Source: Polaromonas sp. SP1 (GTDB taxonomy: Bacteria; Pseudomonadota; Gammaproteobacteria; Burkholderiales; Burkholderiaceae_C). Taken from it: DNA of 64,000 nt. Shown here piece by piece: positions 1 through 10,458 of the stretch; within the stretch, counting starts at the first letter, position 1; every line of letters starts with the position of its first letter. The stretch lies in the NCBI RefSeq assembly GCF_003711205.1, contig NZ_CP031013.1:1178001-1242000 (forward strand), written 5' to 3'. The position numbers and the translations under genes are program-made. Under the pieces are notes generated by a model, which was not told the origin of the DNA, did not search any database, and saw only the letters and a list, made by a program, of their open reading frames with translations.

Positions 1-1184
1 CCGAGCTCGTTGGCCAGGGAGTAGTAATACACATTGCTGGACTTGACGATGGACTTGTACATGTCGACCGCGCCCAGCGCGATGTCGCCGTGGCTGCGGA
101 ACACGTGGCCGCCGAAAGCCCAGGAGGCGTTGTCGTTGACGATAAAGCTGGCCGAGCGTTTGCCGGTTTCCAGCGCGGCCATCGCCATGAAGGGCTTGTA
201 GGTCGAGCCCGGCGGGTAGGTGCCGCGCAGCGCGCGGTTGAGCAGCGGTTTGTCCAGCGAGTCGCGCAGGTACTGCCAGCTTTCCGTGTCGATGCCGTCC
301 ACGAAGAGGTTGGGGTCAAACGTGGGCTTGCTGACAAAAGCCAGCACGTCGCCGGTCTTCGGGTCCAGCGCCACCAGCGCGCCGCGCCGGTCGCCGAACA
401 TGTCTTCGACCAGCTTTTGCAGGCGGATGTCGAGCGACAGCCGCACGGTGTTGCCGGGCGTGGCCGGGTTGCTGGCCAGCTTGCGCATGGCGCGCCCGCC
501 GGCCGAGGTCTCGACCTGCTCGACACCGGTGATGCCGTGCAGCTGCTGCTCGAAGCTTTGTTCTACGCCAAGCTTGCCGATGTAGTCGGTGCCGCGGTAG
601 TTGCCTTCGTTTTCGCTGCCTTCGATGTTTTCTTTTTCGGCCTGGTTGATGCGGCCGATGTAGCCCACCACATGGCTGCCCAGCTCGCCATACGGGTAGC
701 TGCGGAACAGCCGGGCCTTGATGTCGACGCCCGGAAAGCGGAATCGCTGCGCCGCGAAACGGGCCACTTCCTCGTCCGTCAGGCGCGTGCGGATCGGCAG
801 CGACTCGAAATTTTTCGATTCTTCGCGCAGGCGCTTGAAGCGGCGCTTGTCGCGCAGCTGGATGTCGACCACTTTTTCCAGCGCGGCAATCGTTTCCTCG
901 AGGTTCTCCACCTTCGACGGCGTGATTTCCAGCGTGTAGGCCGAGTAATTGGTCGCCAGCACGATGCCGTTGCGGTCCAGGATCAGGCCGCGGTTCGGCA
1001 CGATGGGCACGATGGCCGTGCGGTTGCTTTCCGCCTGCTCGTTCAGGTCGGCATGGCGGTACACCTGCAAATACACCAGCCGCGCCGCCAGCAAGGCAAA
1101 CGCACACAACACCACCAGGCTCGCCACCAGCACCCGCGCGCGAAAACGCGACAGGTCGGCTTCAACGTTGCGCAGTTCAGTCAT
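1..1184 (-). CDS. mrdA: Penicillin-binding protein 2 (peptidoglycan transpeptidase), partial at left edge
   Basis: This is the 5' part (about 394 codons) of a class B penicillin-binding protein that cross-links peptidoglycan for elongation of the cell wall. The N-terminus has a short cytoplasmic tail and one membrane anchor (about residues 19-40), followed by the PBP dimerisation domain with the sequence NRGLILDRNG. The active-site serine lies in GSTYKPF (S327, K330), close to its position in E. coli PBP2. The second transpeptidase motif SSN is at residues 382-384. The KTG motif would lie outside the window. The gene follows mreBCD on the same strand, the usual order in betaproteobacteria, where rodA commonly comes next. 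The ATG at 1184 gives the expected short tail before the anchor. Confidence 0.95.
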   Translation of the reverse strand, partial: MTELRNVEADLSRFRARVLVASLVVLCAFALLAARLVYLQVYRHADLNEQAESNRTAIVPIVPNRGLILDRNGIVLATNYSAYTLEITPSKVENLEETIAALEKVVDIQLRDKRRFKRLREESKNFESLPIRTRLTDEEVARFAAQRFRFPGVDIKARLFRSYPYGELGSHVVGYIGRINQAEKENIEGSENEGNYRGTDYIGKLGVEQSFEQQLHGITGVEQVETSAGGRAMRKLASNPATPGNTVRLSLDIRLQKLVEDMFGDRRGALVALDPKTGDVLAFVSKPTFDPNLFVDGIDTESWQYLRDSLDKPLLNRALRGTYPPGSTYKPFMAMAALETGKRSASFIVNDNASWAFGGHVFRSHGDIALGAVDMYKSIVKSSNVYYYSLANEL

Positions 1185-1290
1185 GGTGGTGCGACTCTAC
1201 AACCGCGAGAAAGTGCCCGCAATCCCGTGTTCTTGCCCCGCATAAAACCGGGGCGATGCGAAGCGAGCCGTCCAAAAGCCAGTCCGAGAC

Positions 1291-1371
1291 GCGGAACCGG
1301 CTTTGCCGGGCCGCAGGCGGGGCGGCCCCCTCGGGGGGCAGGGAGCTACACGAAGTGAGCGACCGTGGGGG
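1291..1371. repeat. G+C-rich dispersed repeat, copy 1 of 3
   Basis: The segment begins GCGGAACCGGCTTTGCCGGG, contains a run of C's and G's around CCCCCTCGGGGGG, and ends with a GAAGTGAGCGACC block. The same blocks recur at 9965-10035 (opposite orientation) and 21508-21580. It fills most of the 189-base gap between mreD and mrdA. It has imperfect dyad symmetry and no coding sense. Confidence 0.75.
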
Positions 1372-1373
1372 CT

Positions 1374-1892
1374 TCATAGTGGTCTGTTCTGGTCGGGATC
1401 GGGCGCCCGCCGCTGCGGCGCCAGCAGCAACACGCTCACGACCGGCCACAACAGCGCTTCGATCAAAGGCGCCAGCAGCATGTTCCAGCCCGGAAAAATA
1501 CCGCCGCCGATCATGCGGATGATGAGCTCCACGCCGTGCGCCACCGCAAACAGCGGCAGCACCTGCAGCGCCTGCGAGGGCACCGTGAACCACAGCAGGC
1601 GGCGGTGGATCATGGTGGCAAAAAAGCTCAACGCCGTGTACGACAGCGCATGCTGGCCCAGCAGCGAGGACTGGTGCACGTCCATGCCCAGGCCGAACAT
1701 GAAAGCCACGCCGATGCCGACGCGCAGCGGCTGGTGCACGTTCCAGAACACCAGCACCAGCGCCAGGAAGTCGGGCATCCAGGGCACACGGCCCAGCGGC
1801 AGCATGTCCAGCAGCAGCGCCGCGATCAGGCTGCACCAGATAAAAACGGGGTTGGCCGGCAGCAGCAACTGCTGGCCCGATCGCATGATCAT
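1374..1892 (-). CDS. mreD: Rod shape-determining protein MreD
   Basis: A 172-residue, very hydrophobic inner-membrane protein with about five predicted membrane segments. It is the MreD component of the elongasome, which works with MreC, MreB, RodA and PBP2 to position lateral wall synthesis. The match rests on the N-terminal PANPxFIWxSLIAALLLDM stretch, the WMPDFLALVLVFW segment, length and gene order. The start codon at 1892 overlaps the mreC stop in an ATGA, so translation is probably coupled. The 3' end abuts a dispersed repeat, which separates it from mrdA. Confidence 0.93.
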   Translation of the reverse strand: MIMRSGQQLLLPANPVFIWCSLIAALLLDMLPLGRVPWMPDFLALVLVFWNVHQPLRVGIGVAFMFGLGMDVHQSSLLGQHALSYTALSFFATMIHRRLLWFTVPSQALQVLPLFAVAHGVELIIRMIGGGIFPGWNMLLAPLIEALLWPVVSVLLLAPQRRAPDPDQNRPL

Positions 1893-2812
1893 TTGGAAGC
1901 CCCTTTCTTCTTGGCCGGGGCTTCCGGCGCATCGGCCTCGGGCCGCGGCGGGATCTGGCCCGTGCCGGGCTTGACGACGATGACGTGCCGCGCGCCCGTC
2001 ACCAGCGCCTGCGGCGTGCAGAAAATTTTGGCAAACGCCGATTCGGCGCGCCGCTCGATACGGCTGACTTTGGCCACCGGCAGGCCCGGCGGGTAAACGC
2101 CGTCGACGCCGCTGGTGGTCAGCAGGTCGCCCTGCTGCACATCCGAGTTGCTGCCCATGAAACGCAGCTCCAGCCCGCTGCCCGAGACCGTCGGGTCGCC
2201 ATACGCCACGCTGCGCGCGCCGGTGCGCACATTGAGCACGGGAATGGCCAGGTCGCGGTCGATCAGCAAGGTGACTTCGCTCACCAGCGGGTGCACGCGG
2301 GTGACCTGCCCCAGCACGCCGGATTCGTCCAGCACGGGCGAACCGAGGTCGACGCCTTGCGCCAGGCCTTTGTCGATGATCACCTTGCGGGTGTAGGGGT
2401 CGGCCGCGTCGTACAGCACCTCGGCCGCCATCACCGGCACGGCGAGCTGCTCGCGCAGGCCCATGAGCTTGCGCAGGCGGGAGTTTTCCTGGGTGAGCTG
2501 CTCGACCTGGCCGGCGCGCAGCGACTGCAGCGCGAGCTTGCGGCCGGCCTCCTCGCTGGCGACCTTGGCCTGGTTCAGGGTGATGAAATATTCGCCGCTG
2601 CCCTGCACGGCCCGCACCGGCTGCAAGGCCAGCCACTGCACCGGGTAGAGCGCGGTTGCCAGCGCGGCGCGCACCGGCTGGGTGATGCGAAAACGGGTGT
2701 CCGCGACCATCAAAAACAGCGACAGCGCGCTGAAGAACATCAGCTTGGACAGCGCCGACGGCCCCTGCTTGAAAAAGGGCGGCGGGGATCTGTCAAGGGT
2801 TCCTAAGGGCAT
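1889..2812 (-). CDS. mreC: Rod shape-determining protein MreC
   Basis: MreC (307 residues) is a periplasmic scaffold anchored in the inner membrane that links MreB filaments to the transpeptidase. The N-terminus carries one membrane segment (about residues 22-37), then a coiled-coil region (about 75-115, rich in Glu, Gln and Leu), then the beta-domain with the conserved VIIDKGLAQGVDLGSPV and QQGDLLTTSGVDGVYPPGLP stretches. The C-terminal tail is Pro/Ala/Lys-rich and probably disordered. It lies 65 bases downstream of mreB and overlaps mreD by four bases. Confidence 0.95.
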   Translation of the reverse strand: MPLGTLDRSPPPFFKQGPSALSKLMFFSALSLFLMVADTRFRITQPVRAALATALYPVQWLALQPVRAVQGSGEYFITLNQAKVASEEAGRKLALQSLRAGQVEQLTQENSRLRKLMGLREQLAVPVMAAEVLYDAADPYTRKVIIDKGLAQGVDLGSPVLDESGVLGQVTRVHPLVSEVTLLIDRDLAIPVLNVRTGARSVAYGDPTVSGSGLELRFMGSNSDVQQGDLLTTSGVDGVYPPGLPVAKVSRIERRAESAFAKIFCTPQALVTGARHVIVVKPGTGQIPPRPEADAPEAPAKKKGASK

Positions 2813-2835
2813 GGTTCGCTGTCAGGCTGGCCCCG

Positions 2836-2862
2836 CTTCATGCCCTGGGGTAAGGCATGAAG
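2836..2862 (-). terminator. Hairpin between mreB and mreC
   Basis: CTTCATGCC at 2836-2844 and GGCATGAAG at 2854-2862 form a perfect 9-bp stem with a nine-base loop. There is no U-tract, so it may attenuate or process the mreB transcript rather than end it. That would fit a cell that needs far more MreB than MreC. Confidence 0.4.
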
Positions 2863-2877
2863 TACGGCATGGAGACC

Positions 2878-4227
<1,350 letters not shown>

Positions 4228-4523
4228 ATGGCATTGACACCCCAAGACATCGCCCGCGTCGCCAACCTGGCGCGGCTGGAATTGCGCCCCGACGAAACCG
4301 AGCACACCCTGGCCCAGCTCAACGGCTTTTTTGCCCTGGTCGAGCAGATGGACGCCGTCAACACCGAAGGCGTGGAGCCCCTGGCCCACCCGGCCGCGGT
4401 GATCGGTGAAGTCGCCCTGCGCCTGCGCGAAGACATCGCCAGCGAACCCAACCAGCGCGAAGCCAGCCAGGTGAGCGCCCCCGCCGTGGAGCGCGGCCTT
4501 TTCCTCGTGCCCAAGGTGATCGA

Positions 4524-4527
<4 letters not shown>
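4228..4527 (+). CDS. gatC: Asp-tRNA(Asn)/Glu-tRNA(Gln) amidotransferase subunit C
   Basis: GatC (99 residues) wraps around GatA and GatB and stabilises the GatCAB complex, which amidates mischarged Asp-tRNA(Asn) or Glu-tRNA(Gln). The N-terminal helix-rich segment [16 protein letters not shown] and the ending ([18 protein letters not shown]) are characteristic. It is the first gene of gatCAB, and its stop overlaps the gatA start in an ATGA. No strong Shine-Dalgarno sequence is visible before the ATG. Confidence 0.95.
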
Positions 4528-6047
<1,520 letters not shown>

Positions 6048-6053
6048 TTTGAC

Positions 6054-7553
6054 ATGAGCCAGACCCAAGCTACCCCCAACCCCTTCGCCGAAATGCAGGC
6101 CGGCCGCCCCACCGGGCCGCTGGTGCAGGGCTACGAAGTCATCATCGGCTTCGAGACCCACACGCAGCTCACCACGCAATCGAAAATTTTCAGCCGCGCC
6201 TCCACCGCGTTTGGCGCCGAGCCGAACACGCAGGCGTCTGCTGTCGATTTCGCACTGCCCGGCGCGCTGCCGGTGATGAACAAGGGCGCCGTGCAGCGCG
6301 CCATCGAGTTCGGCCTGGCCGTCAACGCGCACATTGCCGAGCAGAGCGTGTTCGCGCGCAAAAATTACTTCTACCCCGACCTGCCCAAGGGCTACCAGAT
6401 CAGCCAGTTTGAAATTCCGGTGGTGCAAGGCGGCAGCGTCGAGTTTTTCGTGGACGGCAAACCCCACTCGGTGCGCCTGGTGCGCGCCCACCTGGAAGAA
6501 GACGCGGGCAAGTCACTGCACGAAGACTTCATCGGCATGAGCGGCATCGACCTGAACCGCGCCGGCACGCCGCTGCTGGAGATCGTGACCGAGCCCGACA
6601 TGCGCTCGTCGGCCGAAGCCGTGGCGTACGCCAAAGAGCTGCACAAGATCGTCACCTGGATCGGCATCTGCGACGGCAACATGCAGGAAGGCAGCTTCCG
6701 CTGCGACGCCAATGTGTCGGTGCGCAAGCCCGGCGCCGAACTGGGCACGCGCCGCGAGATCAAGAACCTGAACAGCTTCAAGTTCATGCAGCAGGCGATT
6801 GACTTTGAGGTGCGCTGGCAGATCGAGCAGATCGAAGACGGCCACACCATCCAGCAGGCGACCGTGCTGTTTGACCCGGACACCGGCGAGACGCGCAGCA
6901 TGCGCACCAAGGAGGACGCGGCGGATTACCGCTACTTCCCCGACCCTGATTTGCCGCCGCTGGTGATTGGGCGCGACTGGGTGGAGAAGACGCGGTCAGA
7001 GATGAGCGAGTTGCCGCGCGTGATGGCGGCGCGCTTTGTGGCTGACTACGGCTTGCCTGAATACGACGCCGGCCAGCTCACCCAGAGCAAGGCGACTGCC
7101 GCCTACTTCGAAGCGGTGGCAATGGCAAGCAAGCAGCCCAAACTGGCCAGCAACTGGGTAATGGGTGAGCTCTCGCGGCGCCTGAACAGCGAAGAAAAAT
7201 CGATTGAGACGTCCACTGTCAGCGTGGCGCAGTTGGCCGCCTTGATAGTCCGCATCGCCGACGGCACAATTTCCAACAACGCCGCCAAACAGGTGTTTGA
7301 TGCGCTGTGGACCGGCGATGGCAAGGACGTCGACGCGATCATCGAAGCCAAGGGCCTCAGGCAGATGAGCGACACCGGCGAGCTCGAAAAAATCATCGAC
7401 GATGTGCTGGCCGCCAACGCCAAGAACGTCGAGGAGGTCCGCGCCGGCAATGCCAAGGCGATGAACGCGCTGGTCGGCCAGGCGATGAAGGCGACCAAGG
7501 GCAAGGCCAACCCGGCGCAGGTCAATGAGTTGCTGAAAAAGAAGCTGGGCTGA
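6054..7553 (+). CDS. gatB: Asp-tRNA(Asn)/Glu-tRNA(Gln) amidotransferase subunit B
   Basis: GatB (499 residues) is the kinase/amidotransferase subunit. It phosphorylates the carboxylate of the mischarged aminoacyl-tRNA and amidates it with ammonia from GatA. The N-terminal cradle domain shows [13 protein letters not shown], the signature [20 protein letters not shown] and the [21 protein letters not shown] stretch. The C-terminal tRNA-binding YqeY-like domain ends with [14 protein letters not shown]. It starts six bases after gatA and completes the gatCAB operon. Confidence 0.97.
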   Translation: MSQTQATPNPFAEMQAGRPTGPLVQGYEVIIGFETHTQLTTQSKIFSRASTAFGAEPNTQASAVDFALPGALPVMNKGAVQRAIEFGLAVNAHIAEQSVFARKNYFYPDLPKGYQISQFEIPVVQGGSVEFFVDGKPHSVRLVRAHLEEDAGKSLHEDFIGMSGIDLNRAGTPLLEIVTEPDMRSSAEAVAYAKELHKIVTWIGICDGNMQEGSFRCDANVSVRKPGAELGTRREIKNLNSFKFMQQAIDFEVRWQIEQIEDGHTIQQATVLFDPDTGETRSMRTKEDAADYRYFPDPDLPPLVIGRDWVEKTRSEMSELPRVMAARFVADYGLPEYDAGQLTQSKATAAYFEAVAMASKQPKLASNWVMGELSRRLNSEEKSIETSTVSVAQLAALIVRIADGTISNNAAKQVFDALWTGDGKDVDAIIEAKGLRQMSDTGELEKIIDDVLAANAKNVEEVRAGNAKAMNALVGQAMKATKGKANPAQVNELLKKKLG

Positions 7554-7561
7554 AGCGGGCC

Positions 7562-7584
7562 GGCGGGCAGAGGGGTTGCCCGCC
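7562..7584 (+). terminator. Possible terminator hairpin after gatB
   Basis: GGCGGGCA (7562-7569) and TGCCCGCC (7577-7584) form a perfect 8-bp G+C stem with a seven-base loop, eight bases after the gatB stop. There is no U-run, so it is only a candidate. Confidence 0.4.
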
Positions 7585-7587
7585 TGC

Positions 7588-7643
7588 GCTATCAAAATAG
7601 TAGCGCTCGGCCAAGACGAGTATTGGGCCAGAGCCCGATTTGA
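7588..7643 (+). repeat. Dispersed about 60-bp repeat, copy B
   Basis: The copy has GCTATCAAAATAGTAGC followed by GGCCAAGACGAGTATTGGGC and CAGAGCCCGATTT. It lies between the convergent 3' ends of gatB and the DUF4124 gene. Confidence 0.8.
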
Positions 7644-7659
7644 CTCCGAACCGGCTTGG

Positions 7660-8322
7660 TCAGTTCTTCGCCGCCGGCTTGACGCCGGCCGGCGGGGCCG
7701 CCAGGGCCCACAGCGGCTTGAGCTTGACCAGCTCTTCGTCAAAACGCACGTTGACGCGCTTTTTCTCCTGCTCCTGCTCAAGGATGAAGCGCTTCTGCAC
7801 GTTCGAGCTGTTGTCGTTTTCTTCCAGCTTGCGCTTGAGGGACGGCGGCGCCTTGCCGGGGTCTTTCGCGTAGAACTCGAACTCGGCCTGGATGGCCTTG
7901 CGCTGCTCGGCCAGCTCCAGCGTTCTTTTATGCGATGCCTTGATGACCTCGTCGACCTGCGCCAGCGCGGCAACGCGCTCCTGGTCGTGCACGGTGCGGC
8001 TGGGGTAGCGCAGCAGCAGGGCGCGGTCGCGGCGTTTTTCTTCGACCTCACGCGCGCGCGCTTCCGCGGCGGCCTTGTCTTTTTCTTCCTGCACGGCGCG
8101 TTCTTCCGCGGTCAGCGAAGGCCCCACCTGGCGCTTGACGGTGCCGGTGCGGTTAAGTTCCTGCTGCGTGCGGTCAATGCACTCGACGATGGGGCGGTCG
8201 GCCGTGATCTTGCGGCCCTTGCCGTCGACGCAGGTGTAGATGCTCTGGGCCGAGGCATTGCCTGCCAGGCATGCGAGCGAAATCCAGGTGACCGTCAGCG
8301 CTATAGGGAAGGGGAAGGGCAA
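7660..8322 (-). CDS. DUF4124-domain exported protein
   Basis: A 220-residue protein with a signal peptide (MPFPFPIALTVTWISLACLAGNASAQ, cleavage probably after ASA-Q). The short DUF4124 domain follows (IYTCVDGKGRKITADRPIVEC), and then a long charged region (about residues 70-200) rich in Glu, Lys and Arg that is probably coiled coil. DUF4124 proteins are common periplasmic proteins of unknown function in beta- and gammaproteobacteria. It begins ten bases after pyrE on the same strand and is probably co-transcribed with it. Confidence 0.8.
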   Translation of the reverse strand: MPFPFPIALTVTWISLACLAGNASAQSIYTCVDGKGRKITADRPIVECIDRTQQELNRTGTVKRQVGPSLTAEERAVQEEKDKAAAEARAREVEEKRRDRALLLRYPSRTVHDQERVAALAQVDEVIKASHKRTLELAEQRKAIQAEFEFYAKDPGKAPPSLKRKLEENDNSSNVQKRFILEQEQEKKRVNVRFDEELVKLKPLWALAAPPAGVKPAAKN

Positions 8323-8332
8323 TTTCGATTCC

Positions 8333-9070
8333 TTAATCCACGCCGTAGCGTTCGCGATAGGCCAGCACAGCCTGGTAGTGGGTCTTCAGGGACAACGAGT
8401 CCGGAGCGCCCGGCGCGCTGCCCTGCACCGACAGATACTGCAGCAAGTCGGTCAGCCGCGCAATCGCGCAAACCTGAAGGCCCAGCTGATTCGTAACATA
8501 TTGCACGGCACTGTGGCTCACATCCACGCCGTTTTCGGTGGCTTTTTCCTGGCGGTCCAGCGCAAGCGCCACCGCGTGGGGCGTGGCCCCGGCGGCCTTG
8601 ATGATGGCGATCGATTCACGGGCGGCCGTGCCGGCCGACATCACGTCGTCGATGATCAGCACTCGCCCCTTGACCGGCGCACCCACCAGCGTGCCGCCTT
8701 CGCCGTGGTCCTTGGCTTCCTTGCGGTTGTAGGCAAACGGGAAGTTGCGGCCCAGCCGCGCCAGCTCGACCGCCACCGCGGCGGCAAGCGGGATGCCCTT
8801 GTAGGCGGGGCCGAAAATCATGTCGAACTGGAGGCCCGTGCGCTGCTCTTCGGCCAGCAGGTGGCGCGCATAGAATTGCGCCAGCCGTCCGAGCTTGGCC
8901 CCGTCGTCAAACAGGCCGGCATTGAAAAAATAAGGGCTCATGCGCCCGGCCTTGGTCTTGAATTGCCCGAAGCGCAGCACGCCTGACTCGAGGGCAAACT
9001 GCACAAATTCCTGTGCCAGCGTGCCGTCCTTGTTGTCGCCCATACTGCCTTTATCGCCTGCCGTGCTCAT
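8333..9070 (-). CDS. pyrE: Orotate phosphoribosyltransferase
   Basis: PyrE converts orotate and PRPP to orotidine 5'-phosphate in pyrimidine synthesis. The PRPP-binding motif VLIIDDVMSAGTA and the GPAYKGIPLAAAVA and NRKEAKDHGEGG stretches are clear. The ATG at 9070 gives 245 residues, slightly longer than most bacterial PyrE. Internal starts at 9043 (MGDNKDG) would also fit and would move the start away from the divergent xthA start, which is only ten bases away. Confidence 0.95.
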   Translation of the reverse strand: MSTAGDKGSMGDNKDGTLAQEFVQFALESGVLRFGQFKTKAGRMSPYFFNAGLFDDGAKLGRLAQFYARHLLAEEQRTGLQFDMIFGPAYKGIPLAAAVAVELARLGRNFPFAYNRKEAKDHGEGGTLVGAPVKGRVLIIDDVMSAGTAARESIAIIKAAGATPHAVALALDRQEKATENGVDVSHSAVQYVTNQLGLQVCAIARLTDLLQYLSVQGSAPGAPDSLSLKTHYQAVLAYRERYGVD

Positions 9071-9080
9071 TGGAAGTCCC

Positions 9081-9947
9081 ATGTTTAAATTGACCAGCCT
9101 CAACCTCAACGGTATCCGCTCCGCAGCCAGCAAAGGCCTGCAGGACTGGATAGCACAGTCCATGCCGGATTGTATTTGCGTGCAGGAGCTCAAGGCGCAG
9201 GCGGCCGACATCAGCGGACGCTTCGAAGAAATCGCCGGGCTGAAGGGCCATTTCCATTTCGCCGAGAAGAAAGGCTATTCGGGCGTCGGCGTCTACACAC
9301 GCCACGAGCCCACCGACGTGATCGTGGGCTACGGCTCGAGCGAATTCGACGCCGAAGGCCGCTACATCGAGCTGCGCTTTGACCGGCCGGGCCGCAAGCA
9401 CAGCCCCAAGCTTTCGATCATCAGCTGCTATTTCCCCAGCGGCTCGTCGGGCGAAGAGCGGCAGGCGGCCAAGTTCCGCTTCCTGGCCGAGTTTTACCCG
9501 CGCCTGCTGGCGCTGAAAGAAACGCGCGACTTCGTGCTGTGCGGCGACATCAACATCGCCCACCAGGAAATCGATCTGAAGAACTTCAAGGGCAACAAAA
9601 AGAACAGCGGCTTCCTGCCGGAAGAGCGCGCCTGGATGACCGAACTCCTGCGCGACGCCGAGCTGGCCAATGAAGCAGCCGATGAATTGACGGAGCGCAC
9701 GGACGCCTCCGTCAGGGGCGGCGGCATCGTCGACGTGTACCGCAAGCTGCAGCCCACCACCACCGACGCGGCCTACACCTGGTGGAGCAACCGCGGCCAG
9801 GCCTATGCCAAGAACGTCGGCTGGCGCCTGGACTACCACCTGGCCACACCGGCATTTGCCGCACTGGCGCGCAGCGAGCACATCTACAAGGAACAGCGGT
9901 TTTCAGACCACGCGCCGATGAGCGTGGACTATGAATTCAAGCTCTGA
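9081..9947 (+). CDS. xthA: Exodeoxyribonuclease III / AP endonuclease
   Basis: A 288-residue member of the exonuclease III family, which cuts at abasic sites and degrades 3' ends in base-excision repair. Catalytic motifs are visible: LNLNGIRS at the N-terminus, CVQELKA (metal-binding Glu), SCYFPSG, GDINIAHQEIDL (Asp and Asn), GWRLDYHL and the terminal FSDHAP (Asp-His pair). The start codon lies ten bases from the divergent pyrE start. Promoters must therefore overlap the opposite gene, or one transcript is nearly leaderless. Confidence 0.95.
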   Translation: MFKLTSLNLNGIRSAASKGLQDWIAQSMPDCICVQELKAQAADISGRFEEIAGLKGHFHFAEKKGYSGVGVYTRHEPTDVIVGYGSSEFDAEGRYIELRFDRPGRKHSPKLSIISCYFPSGSSGEERQAAKFRFLAEFYPRLLALKETRDFVLCGDINIAHQEIDLKNFKGNKKNSGFLPEERAWMTELLRDAELANEAADELTERTDASVRGGGIVDVYRKLQPTTTDAAYTWWSNRGQAYAKNVGWRLDYHLATPAFAALARSEHIYKEQRFSDHAPMSVDYEFKL

Positions 9948-9964
9948 CAACCACCCCCGTTCAG

Positions 9965-10035
9965 GCTCACTTCGTGTAGCCTGCTCCCCCCTCGAGGGGG
10001 CGGCGCCTGCGGTCTGGCAAAGCCAGTCCCGCGGC
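9965..10035. repeat. G+C-rich dispersed repeat, copy 2 of 3
   Basis: This is an inverted-orientation copy of the element at 1291-1371. It starts GCTCACTTCGTGTAGC, continues CTCCCCCCTCGAGGGGG and ends with GGCAAAGCCAGTCCCGCGGC. It lies between the convergent ends of xthA and the response-regulator gene. Confidence 0.7.
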
Positions 10036-10062
10036 TGCCCACTGGTTAAATACCCCTACCGG

Positions 10063-10455
10063 TTACGCCGCTGACTGTTCAGCCCAGATGCGCTGGATCT
10101 GCGCCGACAGCTCCATCGGGTCAAACGGCTTGGGGATCACCTCCAGCGCGCCCAGCCCCTTGTAAACCGCCACTTCGGCGGCCTGCACCTTGGCGGTCAT
10201 GAAGATGACGGGGGTGTTGGCGGTGGCGGGCAGCTCGCGCAGGCCCTTGAGCGTGCTGGGGCCGTCCATGCCGGGCATCATGACGTCGAGCAGCAGCAGG
10301 TCGGCCCTGGCGGCGGGTGCGGCGTTCAGTGCCTCCTGGCCGGAGGCGCAGGCGATCACGGTGAAGCCGCCGACGGCCTCCAGCGCCATCTGCGCCACGA
10401 CACGGATATCGGGCTCGTCTTCAACATAGAGGATGCGGGTCAGAGGTGTGGTCAT
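10063..10455 (-). CDS. Single-domain response regulator (CheY-like)
   Basis: A 130-residue stand-alone receiver domain. The acidic pair is in YVEDEPD, the phospho-acceptor is D57 (LLLLDVMMPGMDG), the conserved Thr is in FMTAK, and the Lys is in PKPFDP. There is no output domain, so it must signal by protein contact or pass phosphate on. It begins three bases after the hybrid kinase gene on the same strand and is almost certainly its co-expressed partner. Confidence 0.9.
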   Translation of the reverse strand: MTTPLTRILYVEDEPDIRVVAQMALEAVGGFTVIACASGQEALNAAPAARADLLLLDVMMPGMDGPSTLKGLRELPATANTPVIFMTAKVQAAEVAVYKGLGALEVIPKPFDPMELSAQIQRIWAEQSAA

Positions 10456-10458
10456 GGT

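Noticed and set aside
90..1358. A 422-codon plus-strand frame over mrdA
   Set aside because: The minus strand encodes PBP2 with its active-site motifs; the plus-strand frame has no family resemblance.
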